Translations under genes and position numbers: made by a program
Shown: positions 24,778 to 38,402 of the stretch, in pieces
Layout: each line of letters opens with the position of its first letter
How positions within the stretch are numbered: the first letter of the stretch is position 1
Notes under the pieces: generated by a model
Told to the model about the DNA's origin: nothing
Database searches by the model: none
What the model saw: only the letters and a program-made list of their open reading frames with translations
Assembly: GCA_903813345.2 (NCBI GenBank)
Contig: CAIIXF020000008.1
Coordinates: forward strand, 6,083,341-6,147,340
Length of the DNA: 64,000 nucleotides
Source: Owenia fusiformis
Taxonomy: Eukaryota; Annelida; Polychaeta; Sabellida; Oweniidae
Direction: 5' to 3'

Positions 24778-27700
24778 ATGGAGGAAGTAGACGGATATTT
24801 GCGAGTAAAAAGGTAGAACTAAGACGTCTTCCCTTTATTGGATTACACCATTATTGCCTCTAATTCAGAGAAGACATACTCATTTATTTACTGATTAATT
24901 TTGAGTCAAATTGTTTCCCTTGTTCAGTAGATTTTTGTAAAAGCAAAATTCCAATGTTTTTAATTTTGTGTTTTTTTATCATTTTTTTCATTGTTTTCAT
25001 CTGTAGCCTATAGTCTAGACTCTAGATCTGTTCATTAGATTGTGCTATTGTGAAGATTTAAGTCATTTCATTACAATGTTCAATTGAATTGTGTTTAGCT
25101 AGTTTGCATTTTAATATTTTTATACTGTGCTCGTGCCTAAAGCTTCGATGCATCGATTGACGTACAACGATTGGCATTACAATCAGATTGACAATTCCAT
25201 TGATTATTTTGCCCCTGAAAAGTTAAGAAGTTTATATCAGATTCACACAACATTTCTACTTATTACCAGAAAATGAAAGGTCCTTGGATACTCTCGGTTA
25301 TATTTTGCATTGTAAAACTCCGCCAAACACAACAGTGAAGGTAGCAATACAGTACCGATGTAGATTAAATTTAAAGATCTATTTTTGGAAAATAAGTTTC
25401 TCAATTTTGTCGGTGACTGTCACATTACTGATACATTCATGTCATCAAGGGAACTTTCATCTCCCTGAAAAAAATCTGTCGAAGTCTGTAGTAAATCTGT
25501 GATCTAGGCCACTAGTCTACTTGGTTTCATCCTAGTCTGTTCGTTGCATGGAAAAGATCCATTGGTGCAACAACCATAACTGCAAAAGGCTATAATAATA
25601 ATAATTTCTTGGGTCTGTATTTTTAAAGTTAAAGTCGTGCCAGTGCGTAGTAACTGTTTATAATTCTGGCCTTATAATGAATAGCAGAAGTGTAGAACAT
25701 TTGTTAACATTCTCTCTCTCTTTTTAAAAGCATGAATATAATTTTAAAAGTAGGTCCAGAAGATAATGTGTACCCGAAAGAGAAAATACATAGACATGGT
25801 GAATACACTGCCATCTTTTCACTGCCATTCTTTCAATCACCCAAAACCCATATGGTTCTGACCAAAGGTTATCTACCTAATTGAATGAAACCAGATTTAC
25901 ACTGCCAGAAACATGTTTTTTGAAATATTGCTTTACGGGACATCTATAGGTCTCAGGCATTAACATTATATTATGTTTTATGACTATAATGTAGAGAGTT
26001 GTCACTATGTTTACACACAGATGTGTAATAATAAATACATGTAGTTTTGTTTGTTTAGAGTGCTGCAGTTGTGTACTTCAGCATCTAAGTATCAATCCTA
26101 CATTTTAGATTTGATGACCTGGTGAATGTGCAGACATACCTGAATGCGATTGAGAGGACAAACAGTTACAATGCACGATTACAACAGGAGCGCAAGATGA
26201 GGATGCCATTCTTAGATTCTCAAACTGGGGTTGCTCAAAATAGCACTAATTTAAGGATGCAGTATCACCAAAGGGCACCTGGTAAGAAAAGTATTACTTA
26301 AAGGATGGTATCATTTTATTGAAAAAAAATTTTTCATGAAATCATGTTCTTATATGCCAAGTAGTTTCTATAGTCTAAAGTTATCAATGTTATGAAAAAT
26401 ATAGTTTTACTTCTTTGACAGGATTAAGAAATAGTTTAGTAAGCACTTTTATGCTATGACTAATCCTTTTTAATCCTAATTACTTTTTACTGTACATATA
26501 TTTCAAATATTCAATAACCATATTTATTCTTTAAACTGATAAATCTCTCAATGTCCTAAAATTTATGTAATGCGTCATGTTATTTATTCTTCCCCAGGAA
26601 CTAGACCAGGTCAACTGTACAGTTATCCTGCAAAGAGATGGAAGAAGAAAAAGAGAGCTTTTGAACCTTCAGTGATGGAGAAAATAATGAAAGCTGGTGA
26701 TATTGAAATGGCTGATGCAGGTATGAATATTCAGTTCTATGCACAGCTCTGGACATTTCATGTCACCACTCAGGAAAGCTTCTTTCTGTGTGAAAAGATG
26801 GATGTATTTCTTAGGACTGAGCATTTGACTGGGACAGGTTTTTTTTTGTCACAACTGATTTAATTTACAAATGTTACTAATTTAAAGTACAAATAGACTT
26901 ATGCAATAACATAATAAATTGTAATCAGTTTACACTCCCATAAAAATTGGAAAAAACATTAAATGTTAGTAAGATGAAATTCAGAATTGGCCATGACCTT
27001 ATTCTCGAAACAATTCACACAATTCACAATTCATAATTTTATAGGCCAGTTTTTGTGATTGTCCAGATGGAACAATGCAAATAGAAAAAATTACATGTAG
27101 GTTCAATGTGAAAGTTTACCTGATTTTGACATTAGAATGTTTCAGGTGAGAAATGGAACTATCATGCTTTTTTAGATGAAAAATCATGTGGTGACATTTT
27201 GCATGCCAATGCCTTGACAACACCATACTAGTACTTCAATTTGCAGATATGCATCAAATCAGTGCAATAGAGAATCCAGCAGCTCTAAGACACGAAGAAT
27301 CTCAACCTGAAGAACTAGTAGAGAATGCTAAGATTCAATGGTACGATGAGTTTGAGAACATCAGTGAGCCACCAGATGCTGGCGAGATTGATGAGAAAGG
27401 TTCAGACAGCAGCGACTATGAAGAGCTATATGCAAAGAAAAAGAAGAAAAGGGTATGAACTTTAACTTATGTGGTTATTCCAATACAGTCTGAAACAACA
27501 GCATAGACAATCAGCTTCGTCAAAATATAACACCACACAACAGAAGGAATGTCCCCTATTTCAAGCATTTTTAAATCTTTTCACCCACATCCGAATTAAA
27601 TGTTTGAAAAAATACACAAAAAATGAAATCCTATTCGTGCAGCATTATGCAACCAAAATTCTAAAAACAATATATGACCAAGATATATATTACAGGGTGG

Positions 27701-30700
27701 GAGACCTCGTGGCAGTAAGACTAAAGCAAAGGTGGATAAGGATCTGTACTATGAAGTTGACGAGAAAGAAAAGCCATATGGATGCGACAGTGAGTCTATT
27801 AACAACATTGTCTTAATAATCAAAATTCATTTTTATATTCACTGAAATATTTAACCTTAACAAAACTTGATTATTTATATTTTGTTTTTATGATGTATGA
27901 ATATTATATGTATTAAGATTGACATTTTCTTATGATGAGATGAAATATATGTACATGTACATTATAAGTGTATTCTTTATAACAACAGGCACAGGCCCCA
28001 GTGTATTGAAGCCCTCCACTACCCCATTATAATAATTTTTAGGTTTTGTTTTTTGTTATTTTGCAGTGCAAGCTACTTGCATGATTTGAAGTCCTCACTA
28101 CCCTTAGGGATTGGGTCAAATATCAATGTTTTTTTTGTATGACTAAGAACAACAGAATCGCTTTTCATAAAAAGAAATGAACATTGAGTGGGTGATGTTT
28201 TAACTCGAGTGTACAATAATGTTCAGGAAATTAGGGAAACAGGGCTCTGGGGATCTGTTATATTAGATCTGAAAAAATATTGATATGTTGACCTATCCCC
28301 TAATATTTTTTACCTGTTTTTATAACCATTTCACACAATTTTTCCTTAATACTTAGTAAAGCCCTTTGCGCTAATAGACAGTATGTTAATTTTATTTATT
28401 TTCACATTTTCTAAATGTTCTATTAGTTAAGGTCTGTATTGAATATTTAGAAAGTACAAATGCAATTTTTAATCTGCAATTTCAGATTTAAAAGTTGAAT
28501 TTAATAATAATGTTTAATCGATGAATAAGTTATTTAGTGATAATTTTTGCATGTACATTATTGCGTGTTTCATATTTTCAGCATAGATCCATGGAATATT
28601 TTATAAACTCTTAATTTTGAAACTGACCGCACTTTCTGATTATCCCATCAAACGTAGTTTGGGGGGATATATAGAATGAATCCTTCCATATGTCCATCCG
28701 TATGTGCATCTGTCAAACCGTACATCTGGGCAATAACTCAAATACTGGTCCAATATTGTTTACATTTTATATGTATTTTAATAACAAAAAACAGTGGACT
28801 TTTTGGTTGTTATTTTATGTTTTCCTATAACTTGAAACATAGTGGTGCGATTTTGTTTAAGTTTTATAAATGAATACTAAGAATCAGATTCAGTGTAAAA
28901 TGACACTTTGGCTAATGGGCGGCCATTTCCAAAAATGGCAGCCATGGCTGTTGGATGGGATTTGCTATGCCTTGGCGTTGCTGTTGATTCACATCTAATT
29001 TAAACAAAACCTTTTTTTGTCAAAAATCTTTTTTCTCATCATAGACCCCCAATATAGTATGAAGTGTAGAATTTTCTGTATATAATGATTGTGCCTCTAG
29101 TTCTGCTATTGAAATATGACAATGTCAAAGCAGAGAGAACTTACAAAGCTAGAGTGTGTTGTGGTTCACCCGTAACAAAACGTCATTGTGGTCATGTTTC
29201 GCCTTAGCTTTTGAATGAACTGCCTGAATCTCTGGCAATTCGATACAGTTTAGAGTATCAACTATGGGACTGCCATTGAATTTCAACCTATGGGGTTATT
29301 TTATCCGAGGGTATTTTGTCTATGGGGCTATTTCAACCTTGGCTTCAACCAGCTCGCAAGATCTTATCCCAAGATGGCGACACTTTGGAAATTTGAATTA
29401 TCAACCATAAAAAATACTCCCGTGGACAAATTAGCCCCATGGTAAAGTGATCTCCTTAGTCGAAATACGATGAAAGACTCATCCATGCATGTTTACATAT
29501 CTTCTTTAATGAATAGACGTTTCCGATAAATCGTGCCCTCTTTTGATCCATCAGAGAAACTATAACTTATTGGCTAGATTGATGATGGCATTGGTTGTAG
29601 GTAGCAAACTGCCCATTCAAAAATGGTATTAACTTTTTGCTAATTTTATAAAGTACAACCTATGACATCATCAATCTAGCCAATATATTGTGGTTTCTCT
29701 GATGGATCAAAAGATTGCACGATTTATCGGAAACTTCTATTGTTTTTTTGAAATGATAAGAATCTTCTTTACTTTATTTTGTATTTTAAAACGTGACCAC
29801 TATGGCAGTTTTCTCTGTGTTAAGTGTTCTGTTCACTAACCAGTTAGGAATGGTAACCAGTCGTCAACAGTTGTGGAGAAATGAAGTTAATTTTCTTAGG
29901 GGATGAGGTTAATGAATAGTTGTGAAAACATTTTATGTCACCACACCAAGTTGTGACATATTGTTATACTGGTAATCTCCAACTTTTTTGTGGATGACGT
30001 TTTTTGTTTGTGTTCAGCAGTTAGTGTTCGACATTCAGCTCTTTATGATCTGCAGTTGACATTTGGCATCTGTAACAAATGGCAGGTGGTGACATTTTGC
30101 ATGTTAATGCCTTGCGTAATTTTGTTAAATGAGTGAAGGGGTTAAACCATGATGAAGTCAACTCTGTTTCTCCACAACTGCTAACATTTGGAGACCATAT
30201 CTGAGTGTGATTGTTTGCAGTTTGTGGGGCCCGCTACAAGACCAAACCTGGCCTGACATACCATCTGACACATGCCCACACAGACAACATGGAGGAGGAT
30301 GAAGACCTCTATCTCCCCTCTCCTAAACCAACGCCATCTTCCTTTGATAATGGTAGTCAAGATTTTAGTTCTTTTAACCCTTGCAATGAATGTCCATGCT
30401 GACGATGTGTGATTATTCAAAATATGAAAAATCTAGCATCAATCTCCCGGTACAAATCGTGGTATTTATTTTTGATCCCATTTCTTCATGAGCTTACTGG
30501 TTTATGGATTGGAATGATTTGAAAATTAAATAATAAAAAAGCCAACCAACTGAACTTCAATGCAAGGGTAGTTTTCAAGTCTTCACATTGAGGTCTTAAA
30601 TGTTTCATTGTCTATATAAGGTGACACAATTTGACAGTAAAATTGATATCCAAGTTTACTCCAATGCCCAACATTGAGAATCAATTCTTAACATGCATTT

Positions 30701-33700
30701 CTTGCCTTACACAAACCCAAGAATATAAAACTCCTTGGTCCTTGTTTTTCTTAATTTGACAGCATATTTTGACTATCCAATGTGCAGACTTGTTTTGGTA
30801 GCATCAACACATTTCAGTATGAGTTCAGAAAATAAAACATATTTGCTTTTATAAATGGTAAATGTACAAAATTAAAAAATATATTGAATATTGGTGTTGG
30901 TTCTGTGTGGAAAGTGTAATGAAGCAATGTTTTGTCTTGTGTTATCACGGTTGATGTACATTAAAACTTTCAACAAGCATTCCTTGAATGCTATTTTCTC
31001 GATTTTACAATTTGTGATGATTCGTTGTAAATTATAATATTTCCATAGTAACATCAACAAACACATTCAGAAGAGCATCAGTCAACATGAATACAAATAA
31101 ATGACATGTCCATGAAATAGTTTAGTATTTATTGTTGCAAGCTATTTTCAATGACCAATGACTCATTGGTGACAAATCCTCCATGTTATCCAACCTGAAA
31201 TTCAGAAATCGTGATTCATACGATTTTTGAGAACCAGCCGTCGTGTTGAAATGGAGTGACCGTTGAGTCATTTTCATTAGTGTTTTACTGTACAGTTGAC
31301 CTAATGCCAAGAAAATCATTGTTACATTATACTTACAAAGAGGATAATATGATTCAGTTATAGAATAAATAGTATTAGATAACCCATTAACAATATGCAT
31401 GCATAAAATATAGATAGATAATTACTTATTTCTTTTTTTCATTTCTGTTCTTTGCTTTTTTTATTACTAGATTTTTTTGTCTTTCTTTATTGCTTTCCAT
31501 CCACTTTTGAATCTAATATAAATGCCTACCATGTACATGTACACTTCTACACCAATCATTCCATCATAATCATTAACCCCCTATATTCCAGGGTATTTTA
31601 GGATTAACCCCTTAAAGCCTGGGAATTCTTCACTGCGGTGTAGTTGCTTAATGTCTGCATGCATTTTCAGCTTAGAACTTAGCTTATGTAATAATCCAGC
31701 ACACTCGTGGAGCAGCCCTGAAATGTACATGAAATTACAGTATTAAAACATGTAAATTATTCATCAACACAATCTTCATGGATCGAATTTTCTGTATAAA
31801 TTAGATTGTTTGTATAAGATAATTGCATATTTCTCTCATAATTGAGAATTTGATTATAAAACCATAGCCTTGGGAATAGATATAACTGGTATTATGGGCT
31901 TATGGTAAAGCACCTAACACATTAAGGGATTTTCAGAGTAGTGATGCTTAGCTTGCTTTGATAGAGGGGTTAGTTTGGCCTAACTCTTGCATTTAATATA
32001 TTCACCTTATCATGTGGACCAGGGACCAGAAAATACTGCAAATTGTATTTTTGAAATTTATTTGTCTTTCAAATGGAAATATTTTGAGAGGCAAGTGAAT
32101 TCTATGAATCGCAAATCACGAAGTTTACTAGAAATGGTTTCTTGTAGGCTTTACTACTTGAGCAATCTTTGATACCATCATCTCTTGTAATTGTGTTCAT
32201 CATATGCTCTTGACCTCATATTGCTAGATTTTATGATGATTTTTAATGTATTTGATTTTGTATCATTACTCCATAAAGGCTGGCACAGAATGGATTTTGA
32301 GTGGAATGGATTTGTGATTCCTGAGTAAAATAAATCATCAAATAATATGCATATTTGTATATAGTGATATCAACAATTCACAATTCTTAGGCTGCAAGCT
32401 ATTTTTGAATAAAATTAAGGCTGAAAAGATGCTGAGATCTAAAATACTCAATGATTTCACTTTCAAACATGCATATGATAAACACGAGGGTTTACAAAGT
32501 GAATATATATTCAGAAGGTTATGTGCCAGTCTTGCATCCTATGAAATTATTGATCAAATCCAGGGACAATGTTGTCACTATGGGGGAGAAGCCTGCGAAA
32601 ACAAAAATGCTTAATGTGAACTGGAAAATTCATGGAATTTTTGGATTGCCTCAAAAATAACAGGGAATTTTGAGGAAAGACATGGGCTTGTTTAACTGTA
32701 AATAGTAGGATATTAAACCACCTTAAAAAATACAGCGTAGAAAATGAATGAAAAATATTCAATTTATACCATGTTATAAACAAAACAAAATACATTTAAC
32801 TGACTATTCATTCAGCATGAATTAAATAGGGAACATAACAATGAACACTTGATTTTCACTCATATTTTGATTCATATTTTCTGTTTGACAATAGAAAAAA
32901 GAAATTGTTCAGTCAGTTATTTTTTGAATCAGGGGAAAATCAAGGAATTAAGATTGGAAAATGTGGCAACCCTGAAATATGGGCAATGAACTACTCATGC
33001 TGAGTATACATGAACTATGATAAAGGATTTTCATTTCATTATTCATTCAGATACACTATCTTGCCCATTGCCTCGGGAAAATCTAGATGGTTCATGTCTA
33101 CATGTAAATATGTAAATCGATTCATCCAATCAGATCTCTGTATTCCAAAACAAATATATTTTCTGAGACAAATTTACAATTTCAGACTGATACTAGATTT
33201 TCCCAGTGGTTTGCCTTTATTGACATTTTTGCTTATTTCCCCTTTGCTGCAGTACTGTACTATTAAAGTTTGTTTGGCTCAAATTATTTTTTGTTTTCAT
33301 ATTTTTCTTTCTTGGGGTTCAAAATCACCATCAATTTACATCTCAACAACACAACATATTGAATTTTATTTCATTTCAGCGCCAGAGAAGGAGAAACCCA
33401 CAGAGAAATATTGTGATTTCTGTCTTGGGAATGAAATGAAGAATGAGAAGACTGGTGGTCCTGAGGAATTGGTCTCGTGTGGAGATTGCGGTAGATCAGG
33501 TAATCTTAAAATTAATAGTACTAGAGAACTGTATCAACTTCAGGCTTGGTCTCAAAAATACATGTAATGTGTATTAGATGTATGCAAAAAAAGGTTCTTT
33601 AATTTACAAAAAAAACATTTTTGGACTCTGCTCATGAATCAGTTTTTGTTTGATGCTATTTTCTGTTTGAATGTTTGCTATGTGGGGTATGCTGTCCCCC

Positions 33701-36181
33701 AGTTATGAATCTAGTATCCTATGCTTTGCATGTGTACAATTTATGAATGACCTTAGAGATGTGTCATTCATATGACATTGTCCAGTCCTGACAATGTACT
33801 TATGTCCTTGGTTTTGTTTGTCTGTTTGTAGTAAACATATGGCAGTATGGGCAGGCACATAGTTATAATTAAATTTTGTTTGTAGATTTTGATATTTAGG
33901 TACATGATCTAATCTATTATGATTAGTAACGGGTATGATTACAGGATACCGTATAGGTGTAATTACATGTACAGGTACATTCAAGGGTTCATTATCCCAC
34001 CGAACGAAGTTCGAGGGGGATATAGGAAAACTGTACGTCCATTTGTCCGTCTGTTCATCCATCCGTTTGTCCGGGTGATAACTCAAATACCAGTTGAGAG
34101 ATTTGATTCAAATTTTATAAGCTTATGTCTTATTGGTGTAGAACCTCTGCTCGAGAAGGAATTTTCAATATGCCCGCTTAATTAAAAATGGCCACCATTT
34201 TTCGTAAAAATATAATCTGTTAACTCAAATACTAGTTGACGGAGTTGGTTCAGGTTCTATATGCTGATGCCTAGGGACAAATGAGCTACACTGAAGAAGA
34301 GATTTTCAAAATGGCTGCTAAATATCAAAATGGTGGCCATTTTTCCTTAAAAAAATGTAATCATTGATAACTCAAATACCAGTAAACGGATTTGGTTCGA
34401 GTTTTATATGCTGATGCCTAGGGACAAAGGAGCTAGGCAGAAGAAGAGATTCTCAAAATGGCTGCTAAATATCAAAATAGTGGCCATTTTTGTAAGATTT
34501 GGCAGCTGAATTTTAAAATTGCCACCATTTTTCGTAAAAAATGTCATCTTTGATAAAAATAGTAGTGAATGGATTTTGTTCAAATTTTATATGCTGATGC
34601 CTAGAGACACAGTATCTCTGTTTGAAAAAGATTTTCAAAATGGTGGCTGAATTCAAAATGGCTGCCATTTTGTGTAAAAAGGGAATGTTATGTTACATTT
34701 TATATGTTGATGCCTAGGGACAAACAAGCTCTGCTCAAGAAGGAATTTTCAAGACGGCCACTAATAATCAAAATATGTTTTTTTCGGTGGAATTTTCTAC
34801 TCTGTGGAGTGTTTTTTTCTAGTTTGCATGTGTACATATATGTAAATATTGTATGTGTACATCTGAAGTACAAATAAATACAATTACAGTAAGTAAAGGT
34901 ACACTGGCAGGTGTCAATGCAGATTGATATAGAGGTCCATATACAGATATACATATTAATTTTGAAGCATCAAAGCAGTATTTTCTGCTAAGCCACTGTT
35001 TAGCCTATAATAAGGCGATCGGTGATATCAGATGAAACAATTAAATGTAAAATACCCATTACCCAATATGACTGTATTATATTCCCCAGTTTTGTAAATC
35101 ACGACCTCTTAACAGTACATTTCAACCCCACAAAAGTCAAATATTGTTTGTGTTGTAAACATATTTTGTGTTCCATAGGTCACCCCACATGTCTCCAGTT
35201 CACCGCCAATATGATAGTATCTGTGAAGAAGTACCCCTGGCAATGCATCGAGTGCAAGTCATGTGGACTTTGTGGTACATCAGATAATGATGTAAGTATA
35301 AGCAGGGATGGTCAACATGCATCGACAATTGTGGAATAACAAGGTTGATTTATTTTGGATGACATATGTTTGTTTGCTGTTGCTTGGTGATGCCTTGTGA
35401 TGTCACAGTATTGACTATTACTTTTATATACTTCCTGATCAATATGTTAAAATGTGGTACATTCCAGAGTCGTTATACTCGTATTTTTATATTTTTGCAT
35501 TTGCATGATGGAAAAACTCCATGCCCCTTTAATTGCATATTTTCTATGTAAATATTGATTGAATTGCACATTTGAAACAGACACCTGTTAGTCTATGTCA
35601 CTGGCTCAATATGTTATTCCAGGACCAACTGTTGTTCTGCGACGACTGCGACAGAGGCTACCATATGTATTGCCTGAAGCCCCCTCTTTCTGAGCCCCCA
35701 GAGGGTATGTATTTTATAAACATCGTCAACCTCATTTGGACGACTGATGCATATTCATTACAACTGTTTACTTACATGTAGTTTAATAAGGGCATTATGA
35801 GGAGTAATATCATTTATTGGGGTTTGCAAATGTTTGTATTCTTAAGATGTTGCCCCTTGTGATTTCAGATTTAGACAGGAACAAACATATATCATACATG
35901 CTATATTAATATTTACTTCTCATAAAATAATATAATGCACATATGGATGATATAATGGGAGGTTTTAATCCTGTTTTTCTCAATGGGAATAAATGCAGTA
36001 TAACTCTTGTTACTCAAGTATACTGACTAGAACTGTCTTACCGTACATGTATCTGATGAAGGTTTGTTGAAATTATACATTTCTCGTATATAACCTATCA
36101 TTCATACTGTTTTCAGGAAGTTGGAGCTGTCATCTCTGTATTGAAGAATTCCATGGTGGAAAGAAGCCCAATGGACAGTGA
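24778..36181 (+). CDS. DPF2: d4/DPF family double-PHD-finger protein (Requiem/UBI-d4), BAF chromatin-remodelling subunit type
   Basis: Ten coding exons: 24778-24812, 26109-26281, 26598-26720, 27247-27452, 27696-27789, 30221-30352, 33380-33499, 35179-35291, 35623-35704, 36117-36181 (TGA). They total 1143 nt, 380 aa, close to human DPF2 (391). Residues about 12-95 are the Requiem N-terminal domain ([35 protein letters not shown]). An acidic region and Lys-rich stretch follow. At about 207-230 is a C2H2 finger ([20 protein letters not shown]). From about 262 come two PHD fingers ([75 protein letters not shown]) with all zinc ligands visible. The family reads acylated histone H3 through the tandem PHD and sits in BAF complexes in the nucleus. 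The ATG exon rests on phase match and position; the rest is very secure. DPF1/2/3 cannot be told apart in an invertebrate. Confidence 0.95.
24813..26108. other. DPF intron 1
   Basis: AT-rich. No repeat or exon was recognised. A separate 5' exon with another start codon cannot be excluded. Confidence 0.5.
27187..27222 (-). mobile_element. Family A fragment
   Basis: tggtgacattttgcatgcc then aatgccttg is the inverted 5' end of family A. It lies about 25 bp before the DPF exon at 27247. Confidence 0.65.
28641..28995 (+). repeat. Dispersed repeat, family E (TATCCCA..AACG-AGTT, tccgtccg type)
   Basis: tatcccatcaaacgtagttt, ggggggatat, repeated tccatccgt, then gcaataactcaaatactgg and a ggccattt-caaaaatggc tail. 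The same order is seen at 33993 and, inverted, at 59455-60098. In-frame ORFs across it are spurious. Confidence 0.7.
29512..29741. mobile_element. Hairpin MITE with about 80-bp terminal inverted repeats
   Basis: Left arm AATAGACGTTTCCGATAAAT, then cgtgccctcttttgatcc, catcagagaaact and attggctagattgatgatg; the right arm is the near-perfect inverse ending at 29741. The 230-bp element is almost entirely a stem. It lies in DPF intron 5. Confidence 0.9.
29932..30116 (-). mobile_element. Family A element, longest copy
   Basis: Inverted copy: starts tatgtcaccacaccaagttg, ends gcatgttaatgccttg. It carries an extra central segment and ends about 100 bp before the DPF zinc-finger exon. Confidence 0.85.
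30353..33379. other. DPF intron 6
   Basis: Mostly unremarkable AT-rich DNA. About 32590-32980 has SINE-like debris (ggaaaattcatggaattttt, aaaatcaaggaattaag, ggcaaccctg). The open frame that extends the exon at 33380 upstream is chance. Confidence 0.5.
33993..34790 (+). repeat. Family E repeat, long form
   Basis: Begins tatcccaccgaacgaagttc, ggggatata, and a tccgtctg/tccatccg run. About four imperfect units of roughly 130-150 bp follow (ataactcaaatac, ttatatgctgatgcctagg, ttttcaaaatggctgc). Lies in DPF intron 7. Confidence 0.75.
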
Positions 36182-38330
36182 ACACTTGTTACTAGTATAT
36201 GAGGGAATAGTTCTAGACTCTAACTTGGATTCATTTAATGCTGCCACGTTACATGGATCACTCGCTGTATACCATGTACACAATAATTTGTACACACAAA
36301 AGTAGATTCCATGTACACAATAATTTGTACAGACAAAAGTAGATTGAAACTATGAGTCCCAAGGCTTGTTGCTACAACTAAGGAGGGGTGGCAATTGTCA
36401 GAATTAAGCCTACCCTCAAAAGAATATGGATGGCAAAACATGTTTTCACATTCATCAGACAAATACATGTACATATAATGCCTGGATGCAACTGTATTTT
36501 CAAGCATATCAAGTATAATTTATTAGATTATATGTTGTATAAATATAACTTTTGTTGATTAATATGAATTCTATAAGATATGGGTATATAAAGTAGATTG
36601 GAGCCATGATTAGCAATCAACATTTTCAGTTTCATTAAAAGTACCATAAATAGGGAGATAAGAAAGCTTTTGTGCCTAGCCCCAAGGGGTGTATTCGACG
36701 ATATTACCCCTGCTCTGAGGTCTATATTACGATTCGAACATGAAAACTCACCAAATTGTTTCGAAAATTCATCATGGTCCGCCATTACTACGACCAACCG
36801 TTATGATGTCACACATTACACGTATAACTGGGTTATTGATCTCGAATATAACCCAGCTGAAGCATTGACTTTGTTTACAATTTATAGAAGGCGTGAATAC
36901 AGTCATGTTCGTACAAAAGTAATGGGACTGTAATGGAAAGCATTTCACCTTTCTACTTTCAGAGTTATTCTACTTTACAGTTTTTACTGTTAAATATGTT
37001 ATTTTAAGTACTAGATTAGTATACCTTATTCCTCCAAATCAATGGCCAATGTTGGTACTAATGTCTAACTGTATGTAATGAAAAAAATGTTAATTCCTCA
37101 AAAGATAATCAAACTTAGAAAAGATGTCTCATATTTAATGCTACTACAAAATGCTACTATTCAACACTACAATATTTCCATTCATTTGAAATCAGGGAAA
37201 TTCCCCATTCTAATCTAGAACTGTCACAAAGTCACCTTCAAAGAAAAATTAAGAACTTAATTTGTACTTTAGATAGTGTTACTCTCACATTAATCACCCT
37301 TTGATTGTTTTATACACTGAGCAGAATTTATTATTCATCCTCATGGTCGAAAAGCTTTAATATTGCATAAATATTGATAACTAGACTAGACTGTCATGAT
37401 TCTTTTAGTGTACTTGGTAATACTATATATAAAATATAATTTAATCATAATTTCTTTGGCTTCTATATCACATATACATTCTATATGTCTAATATTTTGG
37501 CACCTGCCGAGGTAAATATGCTCTAGAATGGTTTCCTATTGGAACATCCAAGATTAACAGGTCATATTTTGTTCTGTGCGATGGCCCCTTTGCTTGTGGT
37601 TGGGAAGGGGGAGAGATGTACACACCAGATGGACCATATCCATGGGCAAAGGGAGCAATAGGGATCAAGCATCACTCCTCCTTTAATGTAATTATTAAGG
37701 TAGAGTTATTTTAAGAGTCACCACATTTTTCGTGTGCTGTCAACAGATTTGAAATGACAAGTTATTAGATATCTATCATCTTAGATCCTAGAAATAGTTA
37801 TTCATGTGTGGGGTTGTGGTGCATTACATCATTAGTATCGATTTAGGCTTATGCGACACTAATAAATAAGATAGGCTAATCTAAAATATAAAACTAAATA
37901 AACAATGTCATGACACGTCATAAACATCAATTTCTATTTTTGTTATCATCTCATTAATAAAATACTCATCATTTATTTATACATCAGCATGTCTGAAAGC
38001 AAAATTCTATTCCATGAATCATATTTAATCAAACAAAGGGTGTAAATGGCTCAACGTTTAACATCAGTATCATACAAATTATTCTCAATGTTTGTTTGTT
38101 GCTAAATGAACAGAACATTGGATTAAGTTATATATTAGGTAAAGTCATCCAAGCCACACATTCTTCAATATGATGTCCCCTTTATTTTTTACATACCATA
38201 ACTGGCATGTAACTATGCGTTACATGAGGTCAAAAAATTACAATTCAGAATGAGGCAAGGTACATTTTCAGACTTTATTACTGTCCGAAAATAAGTTTTG
38301 CATCACAGACCATCCATGATATATCTAATT
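36182..38330. other. Intergenic DNA downstream of DPF
   Basis: Contains a short direct repeat (ccatgtacacaataatttgt at about 36274 and 36309). No gene was found. Confidence 0.6.
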
Positions 38331-38396
38331 AAAAGTGGTGACATATTGTTATGGTCTCCATTTTTTGTGGTGGCGATCGGTGGTTGGCAATCAGCG
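38331..38396 (-). mobile_element. Family A fragment
   Basis: gtggtgacatattgttatgg, tctccattttttgtggtggc: the inverted 3' part of family A. Confidence 0.6.
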
Positions 38397-38402
38397 AGTA
38401 AT

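Noticed and set aside
30353-30402. Continuation of the DPF zinc-finger frame past 30352
   Set aside because: A donor (gtagtc) at 30353 and in-phase joining to 33380 fit the family; the read-through ends at a stop with no similarity.
33010-33567. 185-codon ORF on the plus strand
   Set aside because: Only 33380-33499 is a real DPF exon; the upstream part is intron with a clear acceptor (tttcatttcag) at the junction.
33703-34185. ORFs with repeated Pro/Phe/Val words near 34000 and near 60000
   Set aside because: They translate the tccgtccg part of dispersed repeat family E, seen three times in non-coding contexts.
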